In this document: positions 51,131-60,248 of the stretch, in pieces
Position numbering within the stretch: position 1 is the first letter of the stretch
Layout of the letters: every line of letters starts with the position of its first letter
Assembly (NCBI GenBank): GCA_045576855.1
Contig: JAZNHG010000037.1
Coordinates: 46,954 to 110,953 of the forward strand
Length of the DNA: 64,000 nt
Source: Colimorpha sp045576855
GTDB taxonomy: Bacteria > Bacteroidota > Bacteroidia > Bacteroidales > P3
Reading direction: 5' to 3'
Notes under the pieces: generated by a model
What the model was told of the DNA's origin: nothing
Seen by the model: only the letters and a program-made list of their open reading frames with translations
Databases searched by the model: none
Program-made: the position numbers and the translations under genes

Positions 51131-51957
51131 TCACCCCCGACCAGCTACAGGCAGGCATAGTCCTCCCCATCGACAAACCGCGGCAGTGGACCTCCTTCCA
51201 GGCCGTCAACAAAATCAAGGCCATAGTGCGCAACACCTATGGCCTTAAAAAATTCAAGATAGGACATGCCGGCACCCTGGACCCGCTGGCCACGGGGCTG
51301 CTGCTCGTGTGTCTGGGCAAAGCCACCAAGCGCATCCCCGAACTGCAGGACGGCGACAAGGTCTACACCGGCACCCTGGTGCTCGGCGCCACCACCCCCT
51401 GCTTCGACCTGGAGCAGGCTATCGACGCCTATTACCCCTACGAGCACATCACCCCCACCCTGCTGGCCACACAGACACAGGCCCTGACAGGCACCATCAT
51501 GCAGGTGCCGCCCATGTTCAGCGCCGTCAAGGTCGACGGCCAGCGCGCCTACGAATACGCCCGCCGCGACGACCCATCGGTCACTATCCAGCCCAAGCCC
51601 GTAACAGTCTACAGCTTCGAAATCACCGACTTCCGTCCACCACAAACGTCAAAACCCGCAGATACTGTAGCGTCTTTGGGAGCTAAAGAAAACATAACTC
51701 CCGCCCAAGCACCAAGTCCCGCAGGCAAAAACCTCTACCAGCATCCATTGGGCGAGGTGCCGCCACAGCTGCCTCAGGCCGATTTCCGCATTGCCTGCGG
51801 CAAAGGCACCTATATCCGCTCGCTGGCACGCGACCTGGGTCTGGCCCTCGGCAGCGGAGCCTTCCTCGCCGCCCTCCGCCGCGAGCAGGTGGGCCCCTAC
51901 ATCGTCGACCGAGCCCTCCGGCTCGACCAGGTGGCCGATTATCTGGGCTCCAATTGA
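51127..51957 (+). CDS. truB: tRNA pseudouridine-55 synthase
   Basis: 276 aa from GTG 51127. Makes pseudouridine 55 in the T-loop of tRNAs. Catalytic Asp in GHAGTLDPLATGLL, plus IDKPRQWTSFQAVN at the start and CGKGTYIRSLARDLG in the C-half. The start codon is GTG, overlapping the uppP stop as GTGA; no closer ATG fits. Oddity: about 45 residues (PPQTSKPADTVASLGAKENI and onward) between the Y-rich region and CGKGTY look like an insert compared with the compact family core. Confidence 0.95.
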   Translation: MITPDQLQAGIVLPIDKPRQWTSFQAVNKIKAIVRNTYGLKKFKIGHAGTLDPLATGLLLVCLGKATKRIPELQDGDKVYTGTLVLGATTPCFDLEQAIDAYYPYEHITPTLLATQTQALTGTIMQVPPMFSAVKVDGQRAYEYARRDDPSVTIQPKPVTVYSFEITDFRPPQTSKPADTVASLGAKENITPAQAPSPAGKNLYQHPLGEVPPQLPQADFRIACGKGTYIRSLARDLGLALGSGAFLAALRREQVGPYIVDRALRLDQVADYLGSN

Positions 51958-52128
51958 AAAAAAACTCCATTTCGACAGATTGAAATCTGATTTTCAGCGG
52001 CAAACGAAAGTAAACCCACCGCTGGAATGCCGATTTCATATCCATTTCAATTTTGCTTCAAAAAAATAACAAAACCGTTTTCGCAAGGAAAAAGTACCCC
52101 TCGTAACCCACACAAGATGAGGTCTTCC
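51958..52128. other. Non-coding spacer after truB, with remnants of the 133-bp element tail
   Basis: No gene. The part from about 52079 (CGCAAGGAAAAAG, GTAACCCAC, then TTCCA) matches the reverse-strand tail of element copy G (GCGAAAAAACGC, GTAACCCAC, TTCCA) with several differences, so the array at 52140 seems to be a diverged reverse copy. Confidence 0.5.
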
Positions 52129-52139
52129 AGGTACCATCT

Positions 52140-52221
52140 CCTACTCATCTCCTACTATACGCCTACCCATCTCCTACTCATCGCCTACACGAGTAGGAGA
52201 TGGGTAGGCGTATGGTAGGAG
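52140..52221. repeat. 11-bp iteron array H folding into a 31-bp-arm hairpin
   Basis: Plus-strand units CCTACTCATCT, CCTACTATACG, CCTACCCATCT, CCTACTCATCG from 52140. Then the arm 52191-52221 is the reverse complement of 52149-52179 with one mismatch in 31. The loop, 52180-52190, is exactly 11 bases, one unit long. It lies upstream of the atpD promoter. Confidence 0.87.
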
Positions 52222-52333
52222 AAGGTAAGGGGATTGTACGTCGAAGGTGGCTCGTTGCCCCCACGTCGACCTGCGGAAGGTGGCGGGAGCTGCCGCCGGT
52301 TGAAATGTTAAAAAAGGCGTTCGGGCATACTTT

Positions 52334-52367
52334 TTTGTGTACGAATGGAAAAAAATGCGTATCTTTG
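52334..52367 (+). promoter_or_regulatory. Promoter of atpD
   Basis: TTTG (52334-52337), 22 bp, TATCTTTG (52360-52367), 39 bases before the ATG. Confidence 0.65.
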
Positions 52368-52406
52368 CACCGTTTTTTATATACATAGAAACATATCGTA
52401 TAATAC

Positions 52407-53909
52407 ATGGAACTGAAAGGTAAAATATCGCAAATCATTGGTGCTGTTGTCGATGTGACATTTCCCGACAACGCTATTCTGCCCGACATCTACACCGCCC
52501 TGTCGGTGACACGCCCCGACAGCCACACCGTCATCCTCGAATGCCAGCAGGATATCGGCGAGAACACGATGCGCTGCATCGCTATGGATTCGACCGACGG
52601 ACTGGAGCGCGGCATGGAGGTGCTCTCCCTCGGCGGCCCCATTTCGATGCCCGTGGGCGAGAACATCAACGGCCGTCTGTTCAACGTGATAGGCGAAGCC
52701 ATCGACGGCATGCCCGCACCCGTGTGCGAGAAGCGCTACAGCATCCACCGCGACCCACCCAAGTTCGAGAATCTGTCCACCAGCCAGGAGATACTCTACA
52801 CCGGTATCAAGGTGATCGACCTCATCCAGCCCTTCCTCAAGGGCGGTAAGATTGGCCTCTTCGGCGGCGCTGGTGTGGGCAAGACGGTTCTTATTCAGGA
52901 GCTTATCAACAATATTGCCAAGAAGTACAGCGGCATGTCGGTGTTCACCGGCGTGGGCGAACGCACGCGTGAGGGCAACGACCTGTTGCGCGAAATGATT
53001 GAGGCCGGCGTTATCAAGTACGGCGACGAGTTTGTGAAGAGCATGGAAGAGGGCAGCTGGGACCTGAGCAAGATAGACCCCGAGGCGCTGAAGGACTCGA
53101 AGTGCACGATGGTCTTCGGACAGATGAACGAGACGCCCGGCGCACGCGCACGCGTGGCCCTGGCCGGTCTGACGCTGGCCGAATACTACCGCGACGGCGA
53201 CGAGAAGACCGGCGGACGCGACATTCTGCTCTTCATCGACAATATCTTCCGCTTCACCCAGGCCGGTTCCGAGGTGTCGGCTCTGCTGGGCCGCATGCCG
53301 AGTGCTGTAGGCTACCAGCCCACGCTGGCCACCGAGATGGGTCTGATGCAGGAGCGCATCACCTCCACCAAGCGTGGCAGTATCACCTCGGTGCAGGCCG
53401 TCTATGTGCCCGCCGACGACTTGACCGACCCCGCCCCCGCCACCACCTTTGCCCACCTCGATGCACAGACGGTGCTTTCGCGCAAGATATCCGAGCTCGG
53501 CATCTATCCCGCCGTCGACCCGCTCGATTCCACTAGCCGCATCCTCTCGCCCGATGTGGTCGGCGAAGAGCACTACAACACGGCGCAGCGTGTGAAACAG
53601 ATGCTGCAGCGCTACAACGAGTTGCAGGATATTATCGCCATCCTCGGTATGGAGGAGCTCGGCGAACAGGACAAGCTGGTCGTGAGCCGCGCCCGCCGCG
53701 TGCAGCGCTTCCTCTCGCAGCCCTTCTTTGTGGCCGAAGCTTTCACCGGCCTGGAGGGCAAATTCGTCAACATCGAGGACACCATCAAGGGCTTCAACAT
53801 GATTCTGAACGGCGACGTCGACTATCTGCCCGAGCAGGCTTTCCTCATGGTTGGCACCATTGAGGAGGCTATCGAGAAGGGCGAGAAGATATTGGCCGAA
53901 ACCAAATAA
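52407..53909 (+). CDS. atpD: ATP synthase F1 beta subunit
   Basis: 500 aa. Catalytic subunit of F1. P-loop GGAGVGKT at 153-160, GERTREGNDLLREM, the Walker B region LLFIDNIFRFTQAGSEVSALLGRMPSAVGYQPTLATEMG, and the C-terminal DELSEED-type helix region (here LQDIIAILGMEELGEQDKL). The only F-ATPase genes in this window are this and atpC; the other subunits must lie elsewhere. Confidence 0.97.
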   Translation: MELKGKISQIIGAVVDVTFPDNAILPDIYTALSVTRPDSHTVILECQQDIGENTMRCIAMDSTDGLERGMEVLSLGGPISMPVGENINGRLFNVIGEAIDGMPAPVCEKRYSIHRDPPKFENLSTSQEILYTGIKVIDLIQPFLKGGKIGLFGGAGVGKTVLIQELINNIAKKYSGMSVFTGVGERTREGNDLLREMIEAGVIKYGDEFVKSMEEGSWDLSKIDPEALKDSKCTMVFGQMNETPGARARVALAGLTLAEYYRDGDEKTGGRDILLFIDNIFRFTQAGSEVSALLGRMPSAVGYQPTLATEMGLMQERITSTKRGSITSVQAVYVPADDLTDPAPATTFAHLDAQTVLSRKISELGIYPAVDPLDSTSRILSPDVVGEEHYNTAQRVKQMLQRYNELQDIIAILGMEELGEQDKLVVSRARRVQRFLSQPFFVAEAFTGLEGKFVNIEDTIKGFNMILNGDVDYLPEQAFLMVGTIEEAIEKGEKILAETK

Positions 53910-53915
53910 TCAGCC

Positions 53916-54152
53916 ATGAAAGTCAAGATAACCAAACCCGACAGCACCCTCTTCGACGGCGACGCCAAGCTGGTGCAACTGCCCGGCACGGGAGGATTGT
54001 TCGAGATACTGAACAATCACGCCCCGATTATCTCGTCGCTGGGCCGCGGCACCCTGCGCCTGGTGGCCGACGACGACAGCGAGCAGACTTTCGACATACG
54101 CGGCGGCGTGGTCAAAGGGCAGCAGAACAATCTGCTCATCCTGGTGCAATGA
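53916..54152 (+). CDS. atpC: ATP synthase F1 epsilon subunit, short form
   Basis: 78 aa: only the N-terminal beta-sandwich (KVKITKPDSTLFDGDAKLVQLPGTGGLFEILNNHAPI). The C-terminal helices that inhibit F1 in E. coli are absent, as in many Bacteroidota. Six bases after atpD; overlaps the next gene by 4 bases. Confidence 0.93.
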   Translation: MKVKITKPDSTLFDGDAKLVQLPGTGGLFEILNNHAPIISSLGRGTLRLVADDDSEQTFDIRGGVVKGQQNNLLILVQ

Positions 54153-55300
54153 CCAGACTGCTACACAACGCACTACAGGACAACAAGGCCGTCGACATCA
54201 CCATTCGCGACGGCCTTGTTGACAACATCCAGCCTGCCGCAACGGTACCTTCCGATGCTGCGGCGGTCGACTGCAGCGGTCTGGCGGTCTTTCCCGGTCT
54301 GTGCAATATGCACTCCCACGCCCCGATGACCCTCTTCCGCGGCTTGGGCGACGACCAGCCGCTCGATGTGTGGCTCAACGAATATATCTGGCCCGCCGAA
54401 CAGCAGCTGACCGATGAGCGGGTTTATCAGGGTACCCTGCAAGCCTGCCGCGAGATGCTGGCCAGCGGCACTACGGCATTCAACGACATGTACTTCCGTT
54501 TGCCCGCCATGCGTCGTGCAGTGGTCGATTGCGGCATCCGGGCCCGATTGGGGCTGAACGTCTTCGGCGACGCCGACGAGTTGGACGACCCATCGGTTAT
54601 AGACGGTCTGCTGCAGTTGCAGTCGGACCGGATTGCAGTTTCCATAGCCCCGCATTCGGTATATACCGTCAGCCCGCGTGGCTTGCAGCGCGCGGCTGCG
54701 GCATGCCACCGACTGGGTGTGCCTATGCATATCCACATGAGCGAGACACAGAAGGAGGTCGACGACTGCCTGGCGCAACACGGCTGCCGGCCTTGGGAAC
54801 TGCTGGAGCGGCTCGGCATATTGGACCTCCTGGGCAGCGACATCATTGCCGCCCACTGTCTGCACCTCTCCGAGCGCGAGATACGCCTGATTGGCGACCA
54901 CGGCATCACGTGCGTCCACTGTCCCAATTCCAACCTCAAGCTGGGCAGCGGCTACCGCTTCCCGATGCTTGAACTGCTTGCCGCCGGTGCACGTGTCACC
55001 TTGGGCACCGACGGGAGCGCCAGCAGCAACAACCTGGATATGATAGAGGTTATGAAGACTTCGGCGCTGCTGCAGAAAGGTTGGCGCTGCGACCCTACGG
55101 CCGTCCCTGCAGCACAGATATTCAGTCTGGCCAGTCTGGGCAGCACCATTGCTCCGGGACATGCCGCCGACCTCTTCCTGGCACCTGTGCGCAACCTCTC
55201 CGACCTGGTCTACGCCAGCCACGGCGAATGCGTTGCCATGACCATCGTGGCCGGCGAAATAGTCTTTCAGCGCGAGAACACAATACACAGACACCCATGA
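54149..55300 (+). CDS. Amidohydrolase, methylthioadenosine/S-adenosylhomocysteine deaminase family
   Basis: 383 aa. Metal-dependent TIM-barrel deaminase: HSHAPMT with His55 and His57, MHIHMSETQKEVDD, AAHCLHLSEREIRL, and TDGSASSNNLDM. Members of this group deaminate S-adenosylhomocysteine, methylthioadenosine or related adenosines (MtaD), but chlorohydrolase-like members exist, so the substrate is a guess. Overlaps atpC and the following gene by 4 bases each. Confidence 0.85.
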   Translation: MTRLLHNALQDNKAVDITIRDGLVDNIQPAATVPSDAAAVDCSGLAVFPGLCNMHSHAPMTLFRGLGDDQPLDVWLNEYIWPAEQQLTDERVYQGTLQACREMLASGTTAFNDMYFRLPAMRRAVVDCGIRARLGLNVFGDADELDDPSVIDGLLQLQSDRIAVSIAPHSVYTVSPRGLQRAAAACHRLGVPMHIHMSETQKEVDDCLAQHGCRPWELLERLGILDLLGSDIIAAHCLHLSEREIRLIGDHGITCVHCPNSNLKLGSGYRFPMLELLAAGARVTLGTDGSASSNNLDMIEVMKTSALLQKGWRCDPTAVPAAQIFSLASLGSTIAPGHAADLFLAPVRNLSDLVYASHGECVAMTIVAGEIVFQRENTIHRHP

Positions 55301-56877
55301 ACAACCACTTTCTATACCGCCTCATGCTGGCACTGGCGCTGCTGACAACCTTGGCCTCTTGCCGTGGTCATCGCCACGACGACCTGCAGATATTCCGTTA
55401 CAACGAAAGCGCCGGCATCGCCACATTGGACCCCGCCTTTGCCAAGGACCAGAGCATCATCTGGCCCTGCCGACAGCTGTACAACGGGCTTATCCAGCTC
55501 GACACCGCCCTGCAGGTGCAGCCCGCCATCGCCAAACGATGGAATATCAGTGCCGACGGTCTGGAATACACATTCACCCTGCGCGACGATGTATGCTTCC
55601 ATAATGGACGGCTTGTCACGGCCTCGGATTTCGTCTACAGCCTTGGGCGTATCGTCGACCCTGATGTGGCCTCCCCCGGAGCCTGGACACTGGCAGCTGT
55701 CGACACTGTTGTCGCACCTAACGACACCACCCTCTATATCCGCCTGCACGAACCTTTCGCCCCGTTTCTCAGCATGCTGGGCATGGTCTATTGCTCTGTG
55801 GTGCCGCACGAGGAGGTGGAACGCTACGGCAAAGACTTCCGTGCACATCCCTGTGGCACCGGTCCGTTCCGCTTCCAATACTGGAAAGAGGGTGTGAAAC
55901 TGGTGCTACGCAAAAACCCGGACTACTTCGAACGCGACGAACAGGGGCATCCCCTGCCCCGTCTGGACGCTGTCGCCGTCACCTTTATCGTCGACAAACA
56001 GACCGTCTTCCTCGAGTTCGTGAAGGGCAATCTGGACTTTATGAACTCACTGGATGCCAGCTACAAGGACGAAATTCTCACTCTCGATGGACAGCTGAAA
56101 GAGAAATATGCCGACCGCATCGACATGGTTTCAACGCCCTATCTTAACACAGAATATCTTGGTTTCAACATGGAAGCCGACCCTTCCTCACCACTTGCCA
56201 AACTGGCTGTAAGACAGGCCATCAATTGTGGCTTCGACCGGCACAAGATGATGCGTTATCTGCGTAACAATGTGGGGGCTCCGGGCGTGGGTGGATTCAT
56301 TCCGCGCGGACTGCCCGGACACAGCGACTGCGGCTACGACTACGACCCGGCTCGCGCGCGTCGGCTACTGGCCGAAGCCGGATATCCCAATGGACAAGGC
56401 TTGCCCACACTCAAACTCTCGACCACAAGCGCATACCTCGACCTGTGTAAATATATCCAGCAGCAGCTGGGCCTGTTGGGCATCGACGTGCAGGTGGACG
56501 TGAACCCACCAGCGGCATTGCGCGAACATATGGCCCAGGGCAAGTGTGAATGGTTCCGCGGCTCTTGGGTAGCCGACTATCCTGATGCCGAGAACTACCT
56601 GTCGCTATTCTTTGGTCCCAACCGTACACCGGCAGGGCCAAACTACACCCAGTTCGACAATGCGAAGGTGAACCGACTCTATAGCCAGGCACGCGTATGT
56701 AGCGACCCAGACCAACGCGAGGCATTGTACCGCACTATCGACAGCCTGGCTATGCAACAAGCACCACTCATCGTACTCTACTACGACCAAATACTCCACT
56801 TCACCCATAAGAACGTCCACGGACTTCGTTCCGATGCCATGAACACCCTCGACCTGCGGCGTGTCACCATCGACTAG
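55297..56877 (+). CDS. Peptide/oligopeptide ABC transporter substrate-binding lipoprotein (family 5)
   Basis: 526 aa. Lipobox LTTLASC. SBP family 5 features: IATLDPAFAKDQSIIWPCRQLYNGLI, GLEYTFTLRDDVCFHNGRLVTASDFVYSLGRI, GTGPFRFQYWKEG, RQAINCGFDRHKMM, and QAPLIVLYYDQILHF. Binds peptides or similar ligands on the outer leaflet; no permease or ATPase gene follows, so it works with components encoded elsewhere or in another way. Ligand unknown. Confidence 0.87.
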   Translation: MNNHFLYRLMLALALLTTLASCRGHRHDDLQIFRYNESAGIATLDPAFAKDQSIIWPCRQLYNGLIQLDTALQVQPAIAKRWNISADGLEYTFTLRDDVCFHNGRLVTASDFVYSLGRIVDPDVASPGAWTLAAVDTVVAPNDTTLYIRLHEPFAPFLSMLGMVYCSVVPHEEVERYGKDFRAHPCGTGPFRFQYWKEGVKLVLRKNPDYFERDEQGHPLPRLDAVAVTFIVDKQTVFLEFVKGNLDFMNSLDASYKDEILTLDGQLKEKYADRIDMVSTPYLNTEYLGFNMEADPSSPLAKLAVRQAINCGFDRHKMMRYLRNNVGAPGVGGFIPRGLPGHSDCGYDYDPARARRLLAEAGYPNGQGLPTLKLSTTSAYLDLCKYIQQQLGLLGIDVQVDVNPPAALREHMAQGKCEWFRGSWVADYPDAENYLSLFFGPNRTPAGPNYTQFDNAKVNRLYSQARVCSDPDQREALYRTIDSLAMQQAPLIVLYYDQILHFTHKNVHGLRSDAMNTLDLRRVTID

Positions 56878-56950
56878 TTTTTTTGCTTGTCATTGTAAGA
56901 AAAAGGCAGTTTTTTCGTCATATAGATGTATAAATATAAATATAAAAAGT

Positions 56951-57196
56951 ATGAAACCTTTTATGAAGAGAAAATGGAGCTTTTACCTCTTGTTATTCGC
57001 TGTATTCTCAGCGGCCTTTTTCGTCACAGACCTGCTGCTGGACCAGAAGGAGGTGGGCCACTCCGCTATCAACGGATTGATTCACGGTGTGGTAATCACC
57101 GCAATATGGTGGATCATCGACCAAGGGCATGACCGGATGAATACCGCCGCTAAAGAAGACGATGCCACGAGACGGAAAAAGAACGACAAGCAATAA
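56951..57196 (+). CDS. Small membrane protein of unknown function
   Basis: 81 aa with two membrane helices (about 9-28 and 41-60) and a strongly charged C-terminal tail (DRMNTAAKEDDATRRKKNDKQ). ATG 56951 follows an A/T-rich region. No family recognised. Confidence 0.6.
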   Translation: MKPFMKRKWSFYLLLFAVFSAAFFVTDLLLDQKEVGHSAINGLIHGVVITAIWWIIDQGHDRMNTAAKEDDATRRKKNDKQ

Positions 57197-57204
57197 AGAT
57201 GACA

Positions 57205-57250
57205 AAAAAAGCAAGCAGCCGGAGTTCACACTCCGGCTGCACTTTTATTT
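57205..57250. terminator. Bidirectional terminator
   Basis: Perfect 11-bp stem GCAGCCGGAGT/ACTCCGGCTGC with a TCAC loop (57215-57240). A-run before it and T-rich stretch after it, serving both the plus gene ending at 57196 and the minus peptidase ending at 57266. Confidence 0.85.
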
Positions 57251-57265
57251 ATGAAATAGAATAAC

Positions 57266-59374
57266 CTATTTCTTCAGCCACTGGTCGAACCAGTCAATGA
57301 AGTTGCGATGCCAAAGCAGGCTGTTCTGCGGACGCAACACCCAGTGTGTCTCGTCGGGGAAATAGAGGTAGCGGCTGGGAATATGACGCATCTGGGCGGC
57401 ATTGTAGGCGGCCATGCCTTCGCTGGCAACAATGCGGAAGTCAAACTCCGAATGGATAACACAGATAGGAGTATTCCACTTGTCGACAAAGAGATGGGGC
57501 GAATTGCTGTAGCTCTTCTTAATCACAGGATTGTCCCAATCCCAATAGGGGCCACCGAGGTCCCAGTTGTCGAACCACATCTCTTCGGTCTCCAGATATT
57601 GCTGCTCAAAGTTGAACATGCCATTGTGAGCCAAGAAAGCCTTGAAACGGCGTCCCTCGTTGTATCCTTTCACATCGTGGTTGTGGCCGGCAAGCCAGTA
57701 GACGCTATATCCACCGAAGCTGGCACCACAGGCGCCGATACGTTCACGGTCAATCTGTTTAATGTTGTCTGCGGCCCAATCGGTGGCAGACATATAGTCT
57801 TGCATGCACAGTCCACCATAGTCTTTGGATATCTCTTCGAGCCATTCCATACCGAAGCCCGGCACGCCACGACGGTTGGGTGCAATGACGAAGTAGCCGG
57901 CACCACTCATCACCTCGAAGTTCCAACGGGTGCTCCAGAACTGGCTCACCATCGTCTGAGGACCGCCTTCGCAGAAGAGCAGCGCAGGATAGGTCTTGGT
58001 GCTATCGTAATCGTAGGGGTAGATAATCCAAGTGAGCATATCCTGACCGTCGACAGTCTTAATCCACTGCTCTTTAACCTCGCCCATCCGCACCTGCGAG
58101 AGCACATCGTCGTTGAAGGTGCTGATTTTGGTTCCTTCGGCGCAAGTGTCGGCAATACCATAGGTGTAGAGTGTAGCGGGATACTGTATCGAAGCCTGAG
58201 TGGCGACAAGCATGTCACCAGCCAGCTGGACACCGTTAACGTCATGGTAGCCTCGACTGATCTGACGTATGGCACGGGTCTCGCGGTTGAAGGTGAATAT
58301 CTCGTTCATACCACGATACATAACAACGGCATACAGGTCGCTGTTGTTCTCACTCCAGACGATACCCGACACACCATAGTCAAAGTCTTCGGTGAGGTCG
58401 GTCTTCTGACCACTCTCCAGGTCCATTACCATCAGGCGCAGCTTATCGCTCTCGTAGCCGTCACGTTCCATACTCTCCCAGGCAACATACTGACCGTTGG
58501 GGCTGAAGACAGGATTCTGGTCGTAGCCCATAATGCCCTCGCTGAGGTTACGGGTCTCGCCGCTGGCGATATCATAAAGGAAGATGTCGCTGTTGGTGCT
58601 GTGGGCATAGTCGTAACCCGTCTTCTTGCGGCAGGTGTAAACAATCTTGGTACCGTCGGGGCTGTAATTGTACTGCTCCGTACCACCCCACGGACGCATC
58701 GGGCACTCGAAGTTGCCGTCCACTATATCAACAGCGCCAGCCATATTGGCCTTGCCGTTCTGCAACGAGACATGATAGATTTGCGGAATCTCATCCACCC
58801 ACTGGTCCCAGTGGCGATACATCAGGTCTTCGTTGATACGCCCCGTAGTCTTGTCCAGGCCGGCAAAGAGTTTGTCCACATGTTCGGGACGCTCCACAGG
58901 AATGGTACTGATATAGACCAACGAGCTGTTGTCGGGAGCCAACTTGAATCCCTCGAAGCCACGCTCGCACTCAGCCACAACAGCCTCACGCTTGTTGCCG
59001 AGGTTCATAGACAGAATCTGGTTGCCACGGCAGAACATGATGGTATTGTCGTCGTACCACACGGGGCTGAACTCGCTCTGGGCCGTGGTGGTCAGGCGCG
59101 TGGCCTCACCGCCTTTTGTAGGCATCAGGTATAGTTCGGCATTATTCTTGTTCTGCTCCATGTCAGTGTAGCGCACCGTATAAAGCACCTGGCTACCGTC
59201 GGGACTGACGGCATACTCGCTCATGACGCCGAGGCTCCACATCACTTCAGGCGTGAAACGTCCGTTCTCCACTGCCACCTGCTGTTTCTCCACAGGCTTT
59301 TCGGCCTTCTCCTTGGGTTGGCATGCCGCAAAACACAAGGCTCCAGCTGCCAACATAAGTATTGTTTTCTTCAT
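57266..59374 (-). CDS. S9-family serine peptidase, DPP5-like lipoprotein
   Basis: 702 aa. Signal peptide with lipobox CFAAC, so lipid-anchored in the envelope. N-terminal beta-propeller (WSLGVMSEYAVSPDGSQVLYTV onwards), C-terminal alpha/beta hydrolase with Ser552 in GACGASFGGYS, Asp645 in HSEFDFRI and His677 in DETHWVLR as the triad. The stretch YLETEEMWFDNWDLGGPYW is typical of the DPP5 branch, which cuts dipeptides after hydrophobic or acidic residues. ATG 59374 gives the signal peptide. Probably helps peptide uptake, possibly with the peptide-binding lipoprotein nearby, which is inference. Confidence 0.9.
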   Translation of the reverse strand: MKKTILMLAAGALCFAACQPKEKAEKPVEKQQVAVENGRFTPEVMWSLGVMSEYAVSPDGSQVLYTVRYTDMEQNKNNAELYLMPTKGGEATRLTTTAQSEFSPVWYDDNTIMFCRGNQILSMNLGNKREAVVAECERGFEGFKLAPDNSSLVYISTIPVERPEHVDKLFAGLDKTTGRINEDLMYRHWDQWVDEIPQIYHVSLQNGKANMAGAVDIVDGNFECPMRPWGGTEQYNYSPDGTKIVYTCRKKTGYDYAHSTNSDIFLYDIASGETRNLSEGIMGYDQNPVFSPNGQYVAWESMERDGYESDKLRLMVMDLESGQKTDLTEDFDYGVSGIVWSENNSDLYAVVMYRGMNEIFTFNRETRAIRQISRGYHDVNGVQLAGDMLVATQASIQYPATLYTYGIADTCAEGTKISTFNDDVLSQVRMGEVKEQWIKTVDGQDMLTWIIYPYDYDSTKTYPALLFCEGGPQTMVSQFWSTRWNFEVMSGAGYFVIAPNRRGVPGFGMEWLEEISKDYGGLCMQDYMSATDWAADNIKQIDRERIGACGASFGGYSVYWLAGHNHDVKGYNEGRRFKAFLAHNGMFNFEQQYLETEEMWFDNWDLGGPYWDWDNPVIKKSYSNSPHLFVDKWNTPICVIHSEFDFRIVASEGMAAYNAAQMRHIPSRYLYFPDETHWVLRPQNSLLWHRNFIDWFDQWLKK

Positions 59375-59399
59375 AGATATTGAATATTGTTTGTTTACT

Positions 59400-60248
59400 C
59401 TATTCCAGACGCTGCTGCACACGAGTGGTGACATCCACGCCATAGAAGCAGCGGCCCGTATGGCCCGGCTCTATAAGATTGAGTGTTGTCGTGGCACGTT
59501 CCACCGGCTCGAAAGTGAGCGTATAGTTCAGCACGTCGTAGCCACCGGTATTGTGTGCAAAGTAGGTGGACTCGGGATACATCGTAATGCCCTCGGCCTC
59601 TATCAGCGCCGACCGGCGTCCCGTAGCTTCATCCTCCAGATACACCTCCGGCATCACCCAAATGCCGTTGTCCGGCACCGGGCGACGTACCGGTGTACGA
59701 CCACGATAGCGGAGATACACCTTCACATTGTCCGTATTCACCTCTATACGCTCGATGCTTACATCCTCGGCTGGAATCGACCTGCTCACCACAGTGGGGA
59801 AGTCTATCGTACGCGGCACCTTGGGACGCTGCCATGCCCAACGGCGCGGGTCTTTCGGGTCCTCTTTCACCTTCACCTCTTTCACGCGCTCGTGCTGCAG
59901 GTCCGATTTGACAGCATAGCAGCGCATCTTGGAGTTGAAATAGAAGGAAATGTTGCCCTCCGGCTCGCCTACCTCGCGGGTGGTACGGTTGCGCATGACG
60001 TAGCGGTTGTACATGTCCGCAGCGCGTGTCCCGTTGAGGCTCACTGAATTGTAGATGGCACGGGTGCCTTGCATACCGTCATCGACGGTACTGCTGGGTC
60101 GGCCAAAATCGTCCAGCACCTCATAATACGTCTTGCCGACATAGAGGTCTTCCAAATCGGCATCGGCCGACACATAGCGGCCAAGCCAGCAGCCCGACAT
60201 AAGCAGGACAACTGGCAACAGCAGCAGAAAGAGTGTTTTGCTTTTCAT
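59400..60248 (-). CDS. Lipoprotein with BamE/SmpA-like start
   Basis: 282 aa. Lipobox LLMSGC. After it, ADLEDLYVGKTYYEVLDDFGRPSST with a downstream NSVSLNG is like the BamE (OmlA) fold found in outer-membrane assembly. The rest (YNRYVMRNRTTREVG..., RTIDFPTVVSRSIPAEDVSIERIEV..., TTTLNLIEPGHTGRCFYGVDVTT) is beta-rich. Its start overlaps the MORN stop by 1 base (TAATG). Confidence 0.7.
   Translation of the reverse strand: MKSKTLFLLLLPVVLLMSGCWLGRYVSADADLEDLYVGKTYYEVLDDFGRPSSTVDDGMQGTRAIYNSVSLNGTRAADMYNRYVMRNRTTREVGEPEGNISFYFNSKMRCYAVKSDLQHERVKEVKVKEDPKDPRRWAWQRPKVPRTIDFPTVVSRSIPAEDVSIERIEVNTDNVKVYLRYRGRTPVRRPVPDNGIWVMPEVYLEDEATGRRSALIEAEGITMYPESTYFAHNTGGYDVLNYTLTFEPVERATTTLNLIEPGHTGRCFYGVDVTTRVQQRLE

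Noticed and set aside
55297..56877. Complete peptide ABC transport operon
   Set aside because: No permease or ATPase gene follows; the next gene is a small two-helix protein and then a terminator.
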